Positions 1 to 8,257 of a DNA stretch of 38,601 bases are shown one piece after another. This DNA is from an uncultured Acetatifactor sp. (GTDB lineage Bacteria > Bacillota > Clostridia > Lachnospirales > Lachnospiraceae). Below the pieces are notes generated by a model that was given only the letters and a program-made list of their open reading frames with translations, did not search any database and was not told the origin of the DNA. A program made the translations under genes and the position numbers. Positions within the stretch are counted from its first letter, which is position 1, and each line of letters begins with the position of its first letter. The stretch spans positions 1-38,601 of the forward strand of contig CANQPH010000028.1 in NCBI GenBank assembly GCA_947625675.1, given 5' to 3'.

Positions 1-592
1 CCTCGTCATGGGCCTCCACAAGAGCGTCCAGACCCAGCTCCCCGGCCAGTTCCAGATAACTCTTCAGCCGCTCTTTTTCCAGAATGGCACAGATCAGGAG
101 AATCGCATTCGCCCCGATGGCCTTGGCCTCATAAATCATGTATTCATCCACCGTGAAATCCTTCCGCAGCACGGGAAGGGAAACCTCCTGCCGGATCCGG
201 GTCAGGTATTCGTTGCTTCCCTGGAAAAAGAAGGGCTCCGTCAGGACGGAAATGGCGGAAGCTCCCGCCGCCTCATATTCCCTGGCGATCTCCACATAGG
301 GAAAGTGAGGGGCGATGAGACCCTTGGAGGGCGAAGCTTTTTTCACTTCACAGATAAAGCTGATTCCCGAGCGGGCCAGGGCGGCGGCGAAGCGTCCGTT
401 TTCTACACTCGAGGATTCTAACCTCTGGGGAAATGCTTTCTCATCGTTCCTCCCATCGGCTCTCTCATCTCCGGCCAGCTTCTCTGCCTTGGCCAGTTTC
501 TCCGCCCTAGCCCTGTATTCCTCCAACGGAATGAGCTTCTTATTTTCTGCCACCCTTTCCCTTGTCCGTTCTGCAATCTGGTCTAAAATCAC
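1..592 (-). CDS. trpC: Indole-3-glycerol phosphate synthase (partial, C-terminus beyond left edge)
   Basis: Catalyses ring closure of CdRP to indole-3-glycerol phosphate, the fourth step of tryptophan synthesis, in the cytoplasm. About 197 of the usual ~260 residues are present. Visible family motifs are the [11 protein letters not shown] substrate-binding strand, [21 protein letters not shown] and the ANAILLI strand. The GTG start at 592 is chosen because GGGAGG lies 7 bases upstream and it gives the normal N-terminus [14 protein letters not shown]; an in-frame ATG at 619 has no good ribosome site. Between the N-terminal helix and the CEVKK strand there is an insertion of roughly 20-25 residues not expected in the family, starting with a duplicated 6-residue unit (AEKLAK / AEKLAG). 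It follows trpD by 109 bases in the same operon. Identity is certain; the role of the insertion is unknown. Confidence 0.95.
   Translation of the reverse strand, partial: MILDQIAERTRERVAENKKLIPLEEYRARAEKLAKAEKLAGDERADGRNDEKAFPQRLESSSVENGRFAAALARSGISFICEVKKASPSKGLIAPHFPYVEIAREYEAAGASAISVLTEPFFFQGSNEYLTRIRQEVSLPVLRKDFTVDEYMIYEAKAIGANAILLICAILEKERLKSYLELAGELGLDALVEAHDE
471..509 (-). repeat. 18-bp tandem repeat inside trpC
   Basis: Two adjacent copies of an 18-bp unit differ at only a few bases and encode AEKLAK and AEKLAG. They lie in the extra segment between TrpC's N-terminal helix and its first barrel strand, so the expansion is in frame and in a loop. Confidence 0.6.
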
Positions 593-701
593 GTCCGATC
601 CTCCCGTTTCCTTTACCATCTGAATCAACGGCTTATAACTTACCGTTTCTATTCCGCACTCTCGGTTCCAAACCTTTGATCCGCACTTCTAATATTTTCA
701 A

Positions 702-1709
702 TTATTGATTGGACAAGGCCACAAATTTCCGCAGCTGCTCCAGGGCCTTGCCGCTGTCCAGTATCTGCTCCGCCAGCTTCACTCCGGCTTCCAGCGACTC
801 CGCCTTGCCCGCCACGTAGAGACCGGCGGCCGCATTCAGCACCGCCGCATCCCTTCTGGGACTCTTTGCGCCGGACAAAATATCCATGGTGATCTTGGCG
901 TTATCCTGGGGAGTGCCGCCCACCAGTTCTTCCTTGGTGCAGCGCTGCAGCCCGAACTGCTCCGGCGCAATGGTATAGGTGGTGAAAGAACCGTCCCCAA
1001 ACTCACACACATCGGTAGGGGCGCTCAAGGAGATTTCATCCAGCTTATCCTCTCCATAGACCACCATTCCTTTTTTCACTCCCAGGTTGGACAGCACATG
1101 GGCCATGGGCTCCAACAGGCTGCGGTCATAGACCCCCATGACCTGCAGGGAGGCGCAGGCGGGATTGGCCAGAGGCCCCAGAATGTTGAAAATCGTGCGG
1201 ATTCCCAGTTCCTTGCGGACCGGGCCCACGTACTTCATGGCCGTATGATATTTCTGAGCGAACAGGAAGCAGATACCGATCTCTTTCAAGATCTTCTGAC
1301 TTTTCTCCGGGGAAATGGTGATATCCACCCCCAAAGCCTCCAGGCAGTCCGCCGCTCCGCTCTTGGAGCTGGCCGCCCGGTTGCCATGCTTGGCCACGGG
1401 CACTCCCGCCGCAGAGATGATCAAAGCGGCGGTGGTGGAAATATTGAAGGAATTGGAGCCGTCTCCTCCCGTTCCCACGATTTCCAGCACGTCCCCGTCA
1501 TGGGCAAGCTGCACCGCATGGGCCCGCATCTCCTCTGCGGAACCGGTGATCTCCTCGATGGTCTCCCCCTTCATGCCAAGGGCCGTCAAATAGGCGCTTT
1601 TCTGGATGTCGCTGGCCGTGCCGCTCATGATTTCATCCATTACCTGTTTGGACATCTCGTAGCCGATGTCCTCGTGTTTCACTAATTTTGCAATCGCTTC
1701 ATTGATCAT
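702..1709 (-). CDS. trpD: Anthranilate phosphoribosyltransferase
   Basis: Transfers phosphoribose from PRPP to anthranilate, the second step of tryptophan synthesis. The 335-residue length is normal. The glycine-rich PRPP loop [17 protein letters not shown] lies near residues 77-93, followed by the conserved [21 protein letters not shown] stretch (near 107-127) and [14 protein letters not shown] (near 171-184). The start is supported by TAGGAGG upstream. This is a stand-alone TrpD, since trpG is a separate gene here. An unusual spacer of about 250 bases, filled with tandem repeats, separates it from trpG; trpC follows. Confidence 0.97.
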   Translation of the reverse strand: MINEAIAKLVKHEDIGYEMSKQVMDEIMSGTASDIQKSAYLTALGMKGETIEEITGSAEEMRAHAVQLAHDGDVLEIVGTGGDGSNSFNISTTAALIISAAGVPVAKHGNRAASSKSGAADCLEALGVDITISPEKSQKILKEIGICFLFAQKYHTAMKYVGPVRKELGIRTIFNILGPLANPACASLQVMGVYDRSLLEPMAHVLSNLGVKKGMVVYGEDKLDEISLSAPTDVCEFGDGSFTTYTIAPEQFGLQRCTKEELVGGTPQDNAKITMDILSGAKSPRRDAAVLNAAAGLYVAGKAESLEAGVKLAEQILDSGKALEQLRKFVALSNQ

Positions 1710-1961
1710 TGTTTTTCTTCCTCCTAATTTTTTATCCTGATATATTTATATTGTTATGACTTTCTGTGTTCCCCAGATGCCCCAGTTTCCAATTCTGTAT
1801 CCAACTTGGATGCTTCCCTGATTTCCAATTCGGCCGTCCGGGCCGGATGCCCTACGGATTTCCAGTTCAGCCATCTGGACCGAATGCTCTACGGATTTCC
1901 AGTTCGGCCATCCAACCAGGATGCTTCCCTGATTTCCAGTTCAACCACCGGATATCCGCCT
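1710..1961 (-). repeat. trpG-trpD spacer with 37-bp imperfect tandem repeats
   Basis: The spacer holds four full copies and one partial copy of a 36-37 bp unit: 1786-1821 (36 bp), 1822-1858, 1859-1895 and 1896-1932 (37 bp each), then a fragment from 1933 to about 1950. Each copy starts TTTCCA(A/G)TTC on the plus strand and ends with TTCCCTGA or CCTACGGA. There are no unique spacers between copies, so it is not a CRISPR array. The unit is not a multiple of three and brings stop codons in the trp direction, so it is not coding. Copies 2 and 3, and copies 1 and 4, share their 3' ends, suggesting stepwise duplication. No promoter or terminator stands out. Confidence 0.8.
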
Positions 1962-2528
1962 TCACCCCTCCAGGAAATTCCGAAGGATTCCGATTCCTTC
2001 CGGCGTGAGCACCGATTCCGGATGGAACTGCACGCCGTATACCGGGAATTCCCGGTGCTCCACCGCCATCACTTCCCCGTCCGCCGTCCGGGCCGTCACC
2101 TTCAAGACCTCCGGCATACTGTCCGAATCCGCCGCCAGGGAATGGTACCGGGCCACCACCATGGTCTCTCCCATGCCCCGGAAAAGCCGACTGTCCGTAT
2201 CCAGCCGCACCTGGGACTGTTTGCCGTGCATCAGTTCTTTGGCGTAAGTGATCCTGGCTCCGAAAGCCTCGCAGATGGCCTGATGCCCCAGGCAGATCCC
2301 CAGGATAGGGATTTTTCCTGCGAAGGCCCGAACCGCTTCCTCACAGATCCCCGCATCCTCCGGCCTTCCCGGCCCGGGGGAAAGAATGATGTGGGATGGC
2401 GAAAGCGCTTCGATCTGCTCCAGGGTCATCTCGTCATTGCGGATTACCCGAAGATCCGGGTTCACCGTCCCCACCAGCTGGTACACGTTATAGGCAAAGC
2501 TGTCATAATTATCAATGAGTAAAATCAT
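1962..2528 (-). CDS. trpG: Anthranilate synthase glutamine amidotransferase component II
   Basis: Supplies ammonia from glutamine to TrpE for anthranilate synthesis. The 188 residues are a complete class I amidotransferase. The N-terminus MILLIDNYDSFAYNVYQ is typical. The nucleophile motif GICLGHQAI is near residues 76-84, and HPESVLTP carries the catalytic His and Glu near residues 170-177. The ATG at 2528 overlaps the trpE stop as ATGA, a translational coupling expected for two subunits needed in equal amounts. A longer reading frame upstream lies inside trpE and lacks family similarity. Confidence 0.97.
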   Translation of the reverse strand: MILLIDNYDSFAYNVYQLVGTVNPDLRVIRNDEMTLEQIEALSPSHIILSPGPGRPEDAGICEEAVRAFAGKIPILGICLGHQAICEAFGARITYAKELMHGKQSQVRLDTDSRLFRGMGETMVVARYHSLAADSDSMPEVLKVTARTADGEVMAVEHREFPVYGVQFHPESVLTPEGIGILRNFLEG

Positions 2529-4006
2529 AAATCCACCCCTTCCTGGGCCTCCGCCAGAGCGTTCCTGACCGCCGCTGCCTTTTGGATGCATTCCCGGTAT
2601 TCCGACTCCGGCACGCTGTCCGCTACGATGCCAGCCCCGGAACGGACGAAGACCTTGCCGTTTTTGGAAAAGGCCAGGCGGATAGCGATACAGGTATCCA
2701 GGCTTCCGGTGAAGGACAGGTAGCCGATGGCGCCGCCGTAAATCCCCCGCTTGTTGTTTTCCAGCTCATTGATGATCTCGCAGGCCCGAAGCTTGGGAGC
2801 GCCGGACAGGGTGCCGGCCGGCAGAATGGCGTCCACCGCATCCAACGCATCTTTATCCTCCCGCAAAAGCCCGCTGACCGTGGAGCCGATGTGCATGACA
2901 TGGGAAAACCGCTCGATGCTCATGTACTTTTCCACCTTCACGCTGCCGATCCGGCTGATCTTGCCGATATCGTTCCTGCCCAGATCCACCAGCATGTTGT
3001 GCTCCGCCAATTCCTTGGCATCCTGCAGAAGCCCTTTTTCCAGGGCCAGGTCCTCTTCTTCCGTGGCGCCCCGGGGCCTGGTGCCCGCCAGGGGGAAGGT
3101 ATACAGCCTGCCGTCCTGGAGCTTCACCAGGGTTTCGGGACTGGCCCCGGCAATCTCCCCGTCGCTTCCGGAAAAATAGAACATGTAGGGAGAAGGATTG
3201 GTGGTCCGGAGCACCCGATAGGCGTCCAGAAGGCTTCCCTCCATCTCCGCCTCCAGCCGGTTGGACAGCACCACCTGGAAAATGTCCCCTTCCCGGATGT
3301 AGTGCTTGGCCTTCCGCACCATTTCGCAGTATTCCGCCTCCCCGAAAAGAGGGGTGAAATCCGATTTCAGCCGGAAAGGAACGGCTTCGCTCCTTTCCCC
3401 GTGCCGAATCAGTTCCGCCATCTGCTCCAGCTCCAGCACCGCCTTGGGATAAGCGGTCTCCAGCTCCTCCGCCCGGGCATTGACGATCAGCACGATCTTC
3501 TGCCTGTAATGATCGAAGGCGATGACCTTGTGGAAAAGCATCAGATCCACGTCCTGAAAGCCCTCCTGGTCCTCCGCATCCAGCCTGAGGGTGGGTTCGC
3601 TGTACTTGATATAATCGTAGGAAAAATACCCCACCAGCCCTCCGGTAAAGGCGGGCAGCTTCTCCAGCACGGGACTGCGGTTCTCCAAAAGGACCTGCCG
3701 CAGGGTCTCCCGGGGATTTCCCTCGAAGGTTTGCTTCGTCATGGCCGTGGCAATGGTCACTTTGCCGCTCCTGCAGGTGATGTCCATCAAAGGATCGTAC
3801 CCCAGGAAGGAATATCTTCCCCATCGTTTGTCTGCCTCCGCACTTTCCAGCAGATAGACATGACGGCTCACCTTTTTCAGTTTCCGCAGCACCTCCACGG
3901 GGGTGGTGCCGTCGGCATAGATTTCCCGGCTCACCGGGATCACGCCGTATCGCCCTTCCGAAGCCAGTTCCCTGGCCTGCTCCAGGGTAGGATAATAGGT
4001 TTTCAT
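2525..4006 (-). CDS. trpE: Anthranilate synthase component I
   Basis: Converts chorismate and ammonia to anthranilate, the committed step of tryptophan synthesis. The protein is 493 residues, normal for the family. The start at 4006 (MKTYYPTLEQA) is chosen because AAAGGAGAG lies just upstream; the frame runs 10 codons further up with no ribosome site. The N-terminal VYLLESAE contains the LLES motif that binds feedback-inhibiting tryptophan. The chorismate-binding C-terminal half shows IFQVVLSNR, SPSPYMFY-like NPSPYMFYF, GASPETLVKL, FPLAGTRPRG, DLGRNDIG, HVMHIGSTV and PAGTLSGAPK. It is the first gene of the operon, behind a T-box, and its stop overlaps trpG. Confidence 0.97.
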   Translation of the reverse strand: MKTYYPTLEQARELASEGRYGVIPVSREIYADGTTPVEVLRKLKKVSRHVYLLESAEADKRWGRYSFLGYDPLMDITCRSGKVTIATAMTKQTFEGNPRETLRQVLLENRSPVLEKLPAFTGGLVGYFSYDYIKYSEPTLRLDAEDQEGFQDVDLMLFHKVIAFDHYRQKIVLIVNARAEELETAYPKAVLELEQMAELIRHGERSEAVPFRLKSDFTPLFGEAEYCEMVRKAKHYIREGDIFQVVLSNRLEAEMEGSLLDAYRVLRTTNPSPYMFYFSGSDGEIAGASPETLVKLQDGRLYTFPLAGTRPRGATEEEDLALEKGLLQDAKELAEHNMLVDLGRNDIGKISRIGSVKVEKYMSIERFSHVMHIGSTVSGLLREDKDALDAVDAILPAGTLSGAPKLRACEIINELENNKRGIYGGAIGYLSFTGSLDTCIAIRLAFSKNGKVFVRSGAGIVADSVPESEYRECIQKAAAVRNALAEAQEGVDL

Positions 4007-4045
4007 GGACTCTCCTTTCGATTGAAAATTTATCACACAACAAGA

Positions 4046-4092
4046 AGTCCCGCCCCTGACAGATACTTCTCATTCTGTCAAGGACGGGACTC
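4046..4092 (-). terminator. T-box attenuator hairpin upstream of trpE
   Basis: The arms AGTCCCGTCCTTGACAG (4076-4092 side) and CTGTCAGGGGCGGGACT (4046-4062 side) pair almost completely around a short loop. The following bases read TTCTTGTTGTG, a modest U-tract. The 5' arm carries the CGTCC segment that can instead pair with the T-box bulge sequence, so terminator and antiterminator exclude each other. Confidence 0.8.
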
Positions 4093-4420
4093 TCTATCTT
4101 AAGCTGAGCGCTCAACAATCTTCCCGCGGTGCCACCTTGATTCACGGCCCAGGCCGTGCACTTTACGGAATACCATCATATTCCCGGCAACTGACGGGTG
4201 CCATCCGTCGCACTATACTCACCCCGCTTCCGCCTCCCGCTCAGACCCTGGAAAATCTGCCTTGCCAATTTTCCCGGCCATGAGTCAAACGCTTCCAACG
4301 GGACTTTCCCTGCGCCCTCCGTGGTCCATTTAACGGGCTGCGTTCTGCCCGGCTCTCAGCTTCCCGGGCTCTCTGTGAGTGCACGATCCGTTTTTATCTC
4401 CACATCTACGGTTTCTTATG
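4046..4420 (-). promoter_or_regulatory. Tryptophan-specific T-box riboswitch leader
   Basis: This leader senses uncharged tRNA-Trp and allows read-through into trpEGDC when tryptophan is scarce. The hallmark T-box sequence AAGGTGGCACCGCGG is present exactly at 4125-4139 (minus strand). Further upstream, GCTGAGAG and then AAATGGACCAC fit the distal Stem I and specifier-loop patterns of T-boxes, with TGG at 4326-4328 as the specifier codon for tryptophan. The promoter lies just upstream and the attenuator hairpin just downstream. Assignment of the motif is direct; the full secondary structure was not computed. Confidence 0.93.
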
Positions 4421-4425
4421 GGAAC

Positions 4426-4454
4426 ATCCTACACCCAATTTCTTTGAATGTCAA
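4426..4454 (-). promoter_or_regulatory. trp operon promoter
   Basis: TTGACA (4449-4454) and TAGGAT (4426-4431) are separated by exactly 17 bases on the minus strand. It lies immediately before the T-box leader and begins 18 bases after the stop of the upstream ATPase gene, so the trp operon has its own sigma-A-type start. Confidence 0.85.
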
Positions 4455-4472
4455 CAGTTTTTTTCAAACATT

Positions 4473-6053
4473 TCATAAAACCACTTCCAAAATTTTTTTG
4501 CCGTTACAGTCCGTTTCCCAAACCCCGGTTTTCTTTTTATTATTGAAGCAAAAACACAATAGATATCCCTTGTCCGCCTGATAGGCCTCCAGATATTCAG
4601 CAAGCTGCTTTTCTCCCTTACGGTAATATTCCTCTCCCCTCCAGATTTTCAGTTCCACGATATATTGCTTTCCAAGATAGTCCACCACCACGTCAGTGCG
4701 CAGTTTGCTTCTGCTCTGGTCTTCCACATAGAAATTACCCTTTCCATTAATGATCGGCTTCAAATACATAAGAAACAGTTTTCGCCCCAGTTTTTCCACA
4801 AACTCCGGGTCATCCGGTTCATTCAAGGAACGGTAATATTCATAAAATTTTCGCATCATCAGATCCATGTCCAACATTCCATCTTTGATAAACTGGTTTT
4901 TATCGGGAAAATTCTCTCTCTGTCTGTCCGATTTTTTCATGGATTCAGTCAAAAAATAGTTATAAAGCTGAGTTTCAAAAATACGGTTGGCCACGGCGAC
5001 CGAACCATCTTTCTCCACGATAAAACCAAACATGGTTCCCACGTTCACCGATCTATCATAAATATGATAGGGATAATCCTCTCCTAAAAACAAAATGTTG
5101 TTCAACATTTCATACAGATCCGGGTATTCCTGCACATGCTTGATCATATCATCATAAAGAGTGTTTGGCCCCTTTACCAATTCTTTTACCGCTTCCAAAA
5201 ATCCTTCCTTGTTCCAGGAATTCGGCTTTATCCCGCCAATCCCTTCATCCATTCTCTTGCACAGACAAGAGACCAGGTAGGGATAGCCTGAAGTATATTC
5301 ATAAATCCACTGTGAAATTTTTTCCGTTTCCATACCGGTGCAATGATCCTGTTCATATTCTTCCAGCATGCCAGCAATTTCTCCAACGGAAAAATTCATA
5401 TCCAGCTTAAAATCCGCCGATATATTCCATGGACTGTTGTAATTGTGTTCTTCTTCCGGTCGAACTTTCAGCTTCAAATTCTTTATGTCATAAACGCTGG
5501 CCAAAATGACGGATTGGAAAGTTCGCCTTTTGGTTCTATTCAAATATTTATTCCGGAGCATTCCCAAAAAATCCAGGAAAATCCTCTGATTCCCGGCCTG
5601 ATCCACCTCATCTATCATCAGTACAACCGGTTTTTCCGCCGAAGCGCACAGCTTTGAAATCAAATTAGAAAGAATCCGGAAATCCACCGACAGCTCTCCA
5701 ACACTTATTTTCTCCAGATTCTCCTTCATTGCTTCCGGTATCCCGTCTACTTCCCCAAAATCCAAGACATCATAGAGCAGACCGCAAAAGGTTCTGCAAA
5801 ATGCGGTCTGGTTCGCATAGGCATCCTCTGACAATCCCTCAAAGCTCAAAAAAAACACGATATAGCCATTTTCAGACAAAAACTTTTCCAAAAGATATAA
5901 AGTAGTGGTCTTTCCATATTGTCTTCCTCTGTTGATGGCAAAATACTCTCCCGCATCTATCAAGGCCTTTATTTTTTCCAAGCGCATATCCAATTTGACC
6001 ATATAATGTTCTTCCGGCCTGCATATCCCATTGACATTGAATCTCCTGCCCAT
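4473..6053 (-). CDS. AAA-type ATPase with C-terminal PD-(D/E)XK nuclease-like domain
   Basis: A 526-residue protein with an N-terminal P-loop ATPase and a C-terminal nuclease fold. Walker A is NRGRQYGKTTTL near residues 41-52 and Walker B is VVLMIDEVDQA near 143-153. The C-terminal RTDVVVDYLG followed by YIVELKIWRGEE (about 464-485) matches the D...ExK core of PD-(D/E)XK enzymes, and the spacing to the GEKQLAEYLEAY helix fits the family often fused to AAA-ATPase-like domains. The start is supported by GGGAGG six bases upstream. It has its own TTGCAT/TAGAAT promoter and is richer in A/T than its neighbours, consistent with acquisition. Such genes are often multi-copy in gut clostridia. Whether it is a defence, selfish or regulatory element is unknown. 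Confidence 0.8.
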   Translation of the reverse strand: MGRRFNVNGICRPEEHYMVKLDMRLEKIKALIDAGEYFAINRGRQYGKTTTLYLLEKFLSENGYIVFFLSFEGLSEDAYANQTAFCRTFCGLLYDVLDFGEVDGIPEAMKENLEKISVGELSVDFRILSNLISKLCASAEKPVVLMIDEVDQAGNQRIFLDFLGMLRNKYLNRTKRRTFQSVILASVYDIKNLKLKVRPEEEHNYNSPWNISADFKLDMNFSVGEIAGMLEEYEQDHCTGMETEKISQWIYEYTSGYPYLVSCLCKRMDEGIGGIKPNSWNKEGFLEAVKELVKGPNTLYDDMIKHVQEYPDLYEMLNNILFLGEDYPYHIYDRSVNVGTMFGFIVEKDGSVAVANRIFETQLYNYFLTESMKKSDRQRENFPDKNQFIKDGMLDMDLMMRKFYEYYRSLNEPDDPEFVEKLGRKLFLMYLKPIINGKGNFYVEDQSRSKLRTDVVVDYLGKQYIVELKIWRGEEYYRKGEKQLAEYLEAYQADKGYLLCFCFNNKKKTGVWETDCNGKKILEVVL

Positions 6054-6092
6054 AAATGACCTCCCGCCTGACCTCTCCGCTTGCTTTCTCTC

Positions 6093-6121
6093 ATTCTAGC
6101 ATGTCCGGGAAAAATATGCAA
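6093..6121 (-). promoter_or_regulatory. Promoter of the ATPase/nuclease gene
   Basis: TTGCAT (6116-6121), 17 bases, then TAGAAT (6093-6098) with an upstream TGC that makes an extended -10. The stretch resembles the promoter of the next gene upstream, at 8212-8240. Confidence 0.75.
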
Positions 6122-6139
6122 GGAATCAAAACATCTTCC

Positions 6140-8161
6140 CTATTCCAGCATCTCCTTCAGCGCATCCAGCCTGTGGTCGGCATCGTAGTTTTTGACCAAG
6201 TCGGTCAGTATCTTTGCGAAGACCTCCGCCCCGTTTTTCTGGAGATGGGCATTGTCCCGGGTTCCCTCCTTGCAGGTGCTTTCCGGATATTCTCCCGGCC
6301 CCGTCCACAGAAACAGCTTTTTGCAGGCTTCCCCGCCCACCCGGGCACAATACTCCGTGGTGGCCTTTCCCATGTCCAGCAGGACGACGCCCTCCCGCTC
6401 TGCGTAGGCCATCATAGCCTCCCGATACCGGGGAAAGCTGATCTGAAAGCTGCCGTCCGGCGAATCGTCACAGTTGCGCATGGCGATGGCGGTGACGAGG
6501 ACCGGCGTGGCCCCCTTCCTGCGGCACAACTCCAGATAAGGCGCCAGAGATGAGCTGAATTCTTCCACGGGGACGTAGCGCTCCGGTTTCGCCCGGTTGG
6601 CGTCATTGTGGGCAAATTGGATCAAGAGGTAGTCGCCCCAGCTCATGCAGGCCTCCATATCCTCCAGCCTCCCCTCTTCCCGGAAAGAACGGCTGCTCCT
6701 GCCCGCCATGGCCCGGTTGTCGATGACCGCCTTCTCCAGTTCGTAGCTGACGGCCTGGGAGAAAGCGCTGTCCTTGGAATGGTAGATCTGACAGTTCTCA
6801 TGTCCCCGAAAAGACTGGTACCAGACCTGTCCCCAGCCGGTCATGGGGGCCATGGAAGCGCCATAGCTTTGCATGGTGGAATCCCCCGCCAGAAAAATCC
6901 GTCTCTTCCTCTCCTCTATCAGCACGTCTTTCATGACCGCTCCCTCTATGGCTTCTTCATCAAATCCGTTCACCCTGGCCTGAATCCGCAGATTTTCAAA
7001 GACGAATTCGGACAGAAGATACTGGCTTTCTTCTTTTTTTACCTGGAAAAAGGTATCGCACTCGCAATCACAGTTCCGCATACGGATATGGTCCGCCCGG
7101 GACAAAGGAATGTCCTCCCTCCCTTTCAGGTCAAAAAACTGACTCCAGGGATTGATGTTGAGGAAATTCCTCATCCTACCGGACACCTCCTCCACGGTGA
7201 TATATTCGTAGTGCTGGGGCGTGTCCGGGCGCATTTTCAGCCAGAGAAGATTATTTCCAGAGGAAACCCGGATCCTCCGAATCAAAATATTCTTGTTATG
7301 CACGGATTCCGAACCACAGGTCAGGCATCCGTGGCAAAAACCGTAGTCACAGTCCTCCACCAGAATCCGCTCGTTGGAACCGTTTTCCGGGGCTTGATCC
7401 GCCCAGGGGCCCTTTCCCCCTTTCAGGACCACCGCATCGTCATTGACCTCCATGCGGCAGTTCTTCACCAGCACGTCGCTGCACCCATCGATATCCAGCG
7501 CATCGGTGCTGGGCGCCTTCACGGGGGCCGCCGGAGAATAAATCTGACAGTTCAGATATTTCACATGATGAGATTTGTAAATATGATTGGTCCAAAACTG
7601 GGAATTCTGCAGATGCAGCCCGGCCACCAACACGTTCCTGCTGTTGGAGAGATACACGAGCCGGGGCCTCTGTTCGTCCTTGTTGGTGCAGGCGGGATTC
7701 CAGGTCCGCCTGAGCCAGAAGGCTTTCCAGGACTTGAGCCCGTTGCCGTCAATGGTTCCGGGGCCCCACATGGTAAAACCGTCCAGGCCCTCCCCATTGA
7801 TCAGCCCAGCAAAATATCGGCAGCTCTCCCCCTCGATGCGTGTCAGGCGGATCTCATAATCGCTGATATCGTCGCTGCCCTTCAGCACGCCGCCTTCCGC
7901 AATATACAGATTCACTCCCTGTTTGAAAAAAAGGGAGCCTGTCAGGTAAGTCCCTCTCGGAACCACGATCACACCCCCGCCCTGACGGTGAACGGTATCG
8001 ATCAATTCCTGAAACTCCCGGGTATATACTTTTCCATCGTCCCGAATCCGGTAATCCGTCACAAGATGCTGCCGTCCCATTTCCTCCAGGGATGGGACGG
8101 AAACATCATAGAACCAATCGTCGATGGGCGTCACCTGATCCGGAAAATATTCTCTGGTCAT
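6140..8161 (-). CDS. GH28 polygalacturonase-like domain fused to a CE12-type rhamnogalacturonan acetylesterase
   Basis: Residues ~1-415 form a GH28 parallel beta-helix. Visible motifs are STDALD (218-223), NDDAVVLKGG (240-249, acidic pair D241/D242) and CHG (276-278, H277). At the place where family members usually read RIK, this protein appears to read WLK (307-309), which may change the substrate. Residues 421-673 form an SGNH esterase with GDST (426-429, nucleophile S428), AHND (517-520) and DNAH (636-639), all typical of rhamnogalacturonan acetylesterases. One chain would thus cut and deacetylate pectin. No signal peptide is visible, suggesting cytoplasmic action on imported oligosaccharides. 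AAGGAG precedes the start by 11 bases and a good promoter lies at 8212-8240. Exact substrate is inference. Confidence 0.88.
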   Translation of the reverse strand: MTREYFPDQVTPIDDWFYDVSVPSLEEMGRQHLVTDYRIRDDGKVYTREFQELIDTVHRQGGGVIVVPRGTYLTGSLFFKQGVNLYIAEGGVLKGSDDISDYEIRLTRIEGESCRYFAGLINGEGLDGFTMWGPGTIDGNGLKSWKAFWLRRTWNPACTNKDEQRPRLVYLSNSRNVLVAGLHLQNSQFWTNHIYKSHHVKYLNCQIYSPAAPVKAPSTDALDIDGCSDVLVKNCRMEVNDDAVVLKGGKGPWADQAPENGSNERILVEDCDYGFCHGCLTCGSESVHNKNILIRRIRVSSGNNLLWLKMRPDTPQHYEYITVEEVSGRMRNFLNINPWSQFFDLKGREDIPLSRADHIRMRNCDCECDTFFQVKKEESQYLLSEFVFENLRIQARVNGFDEEAIEGAVMKDVLIEERKRRIFLAGDSTMQSYGASMAPMTGWGQVWYQSFRGHENCQIYHSKDSAFSQAVSYELEKAVIDNRAMAGRSSRSFREEGRLEDMEACMSWGDYLLIQFAHNDANRAKPERYVPVEEFSSSLAPYLELCRRKGATPVLVTAIAMRNCDDSPDGSFQISFPRYREAMMAYAEREGVVLLDMGKATTEYCARVGGEACKKLFLWTGPGEYPESTCKEGTRDNAHLQKNGAEVFAKILTDLVKNYDADHRLDALKEMLE

Positions 8162-8211
8162 TTTCTAAATCGCTCCTTCCGGCCGCCCTGCGGCCAGTTT
8201 CTCCGCCCTTT

Positions 8212-8240
8212 ATTCTAGCACTCCGTTGAAAAATATTCAA
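8212..8240 (-). promoter_or_regulatory. Promoter of the GH28-CE12 gene
   Basis: TTGAAT (8235-8240), 17 bases, TAGAAT (8212-8217) with an extended -10 TGC. The -35 lies in a small inverted repeat TTGAA-N5-TTCAA. The promoter starts just after the upstream gene's stop, giving the pectin enzyme independent expression. Confidence 0.75.
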
Positions 8241-8257
8241 TAAACTCCCCGAATCTT

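Noticed and set aside
620..701. RNA gene or regulatory element between trpD and trpC
   Set aside because: No hairpin, promoter or repeat is evident in this short gap.
1786..1950. Possible CRISPR array
   Set aside because: Repeats of 36-37 bp are directly adjacent with no unique spacers, copies diverge, and no cas genes are near.
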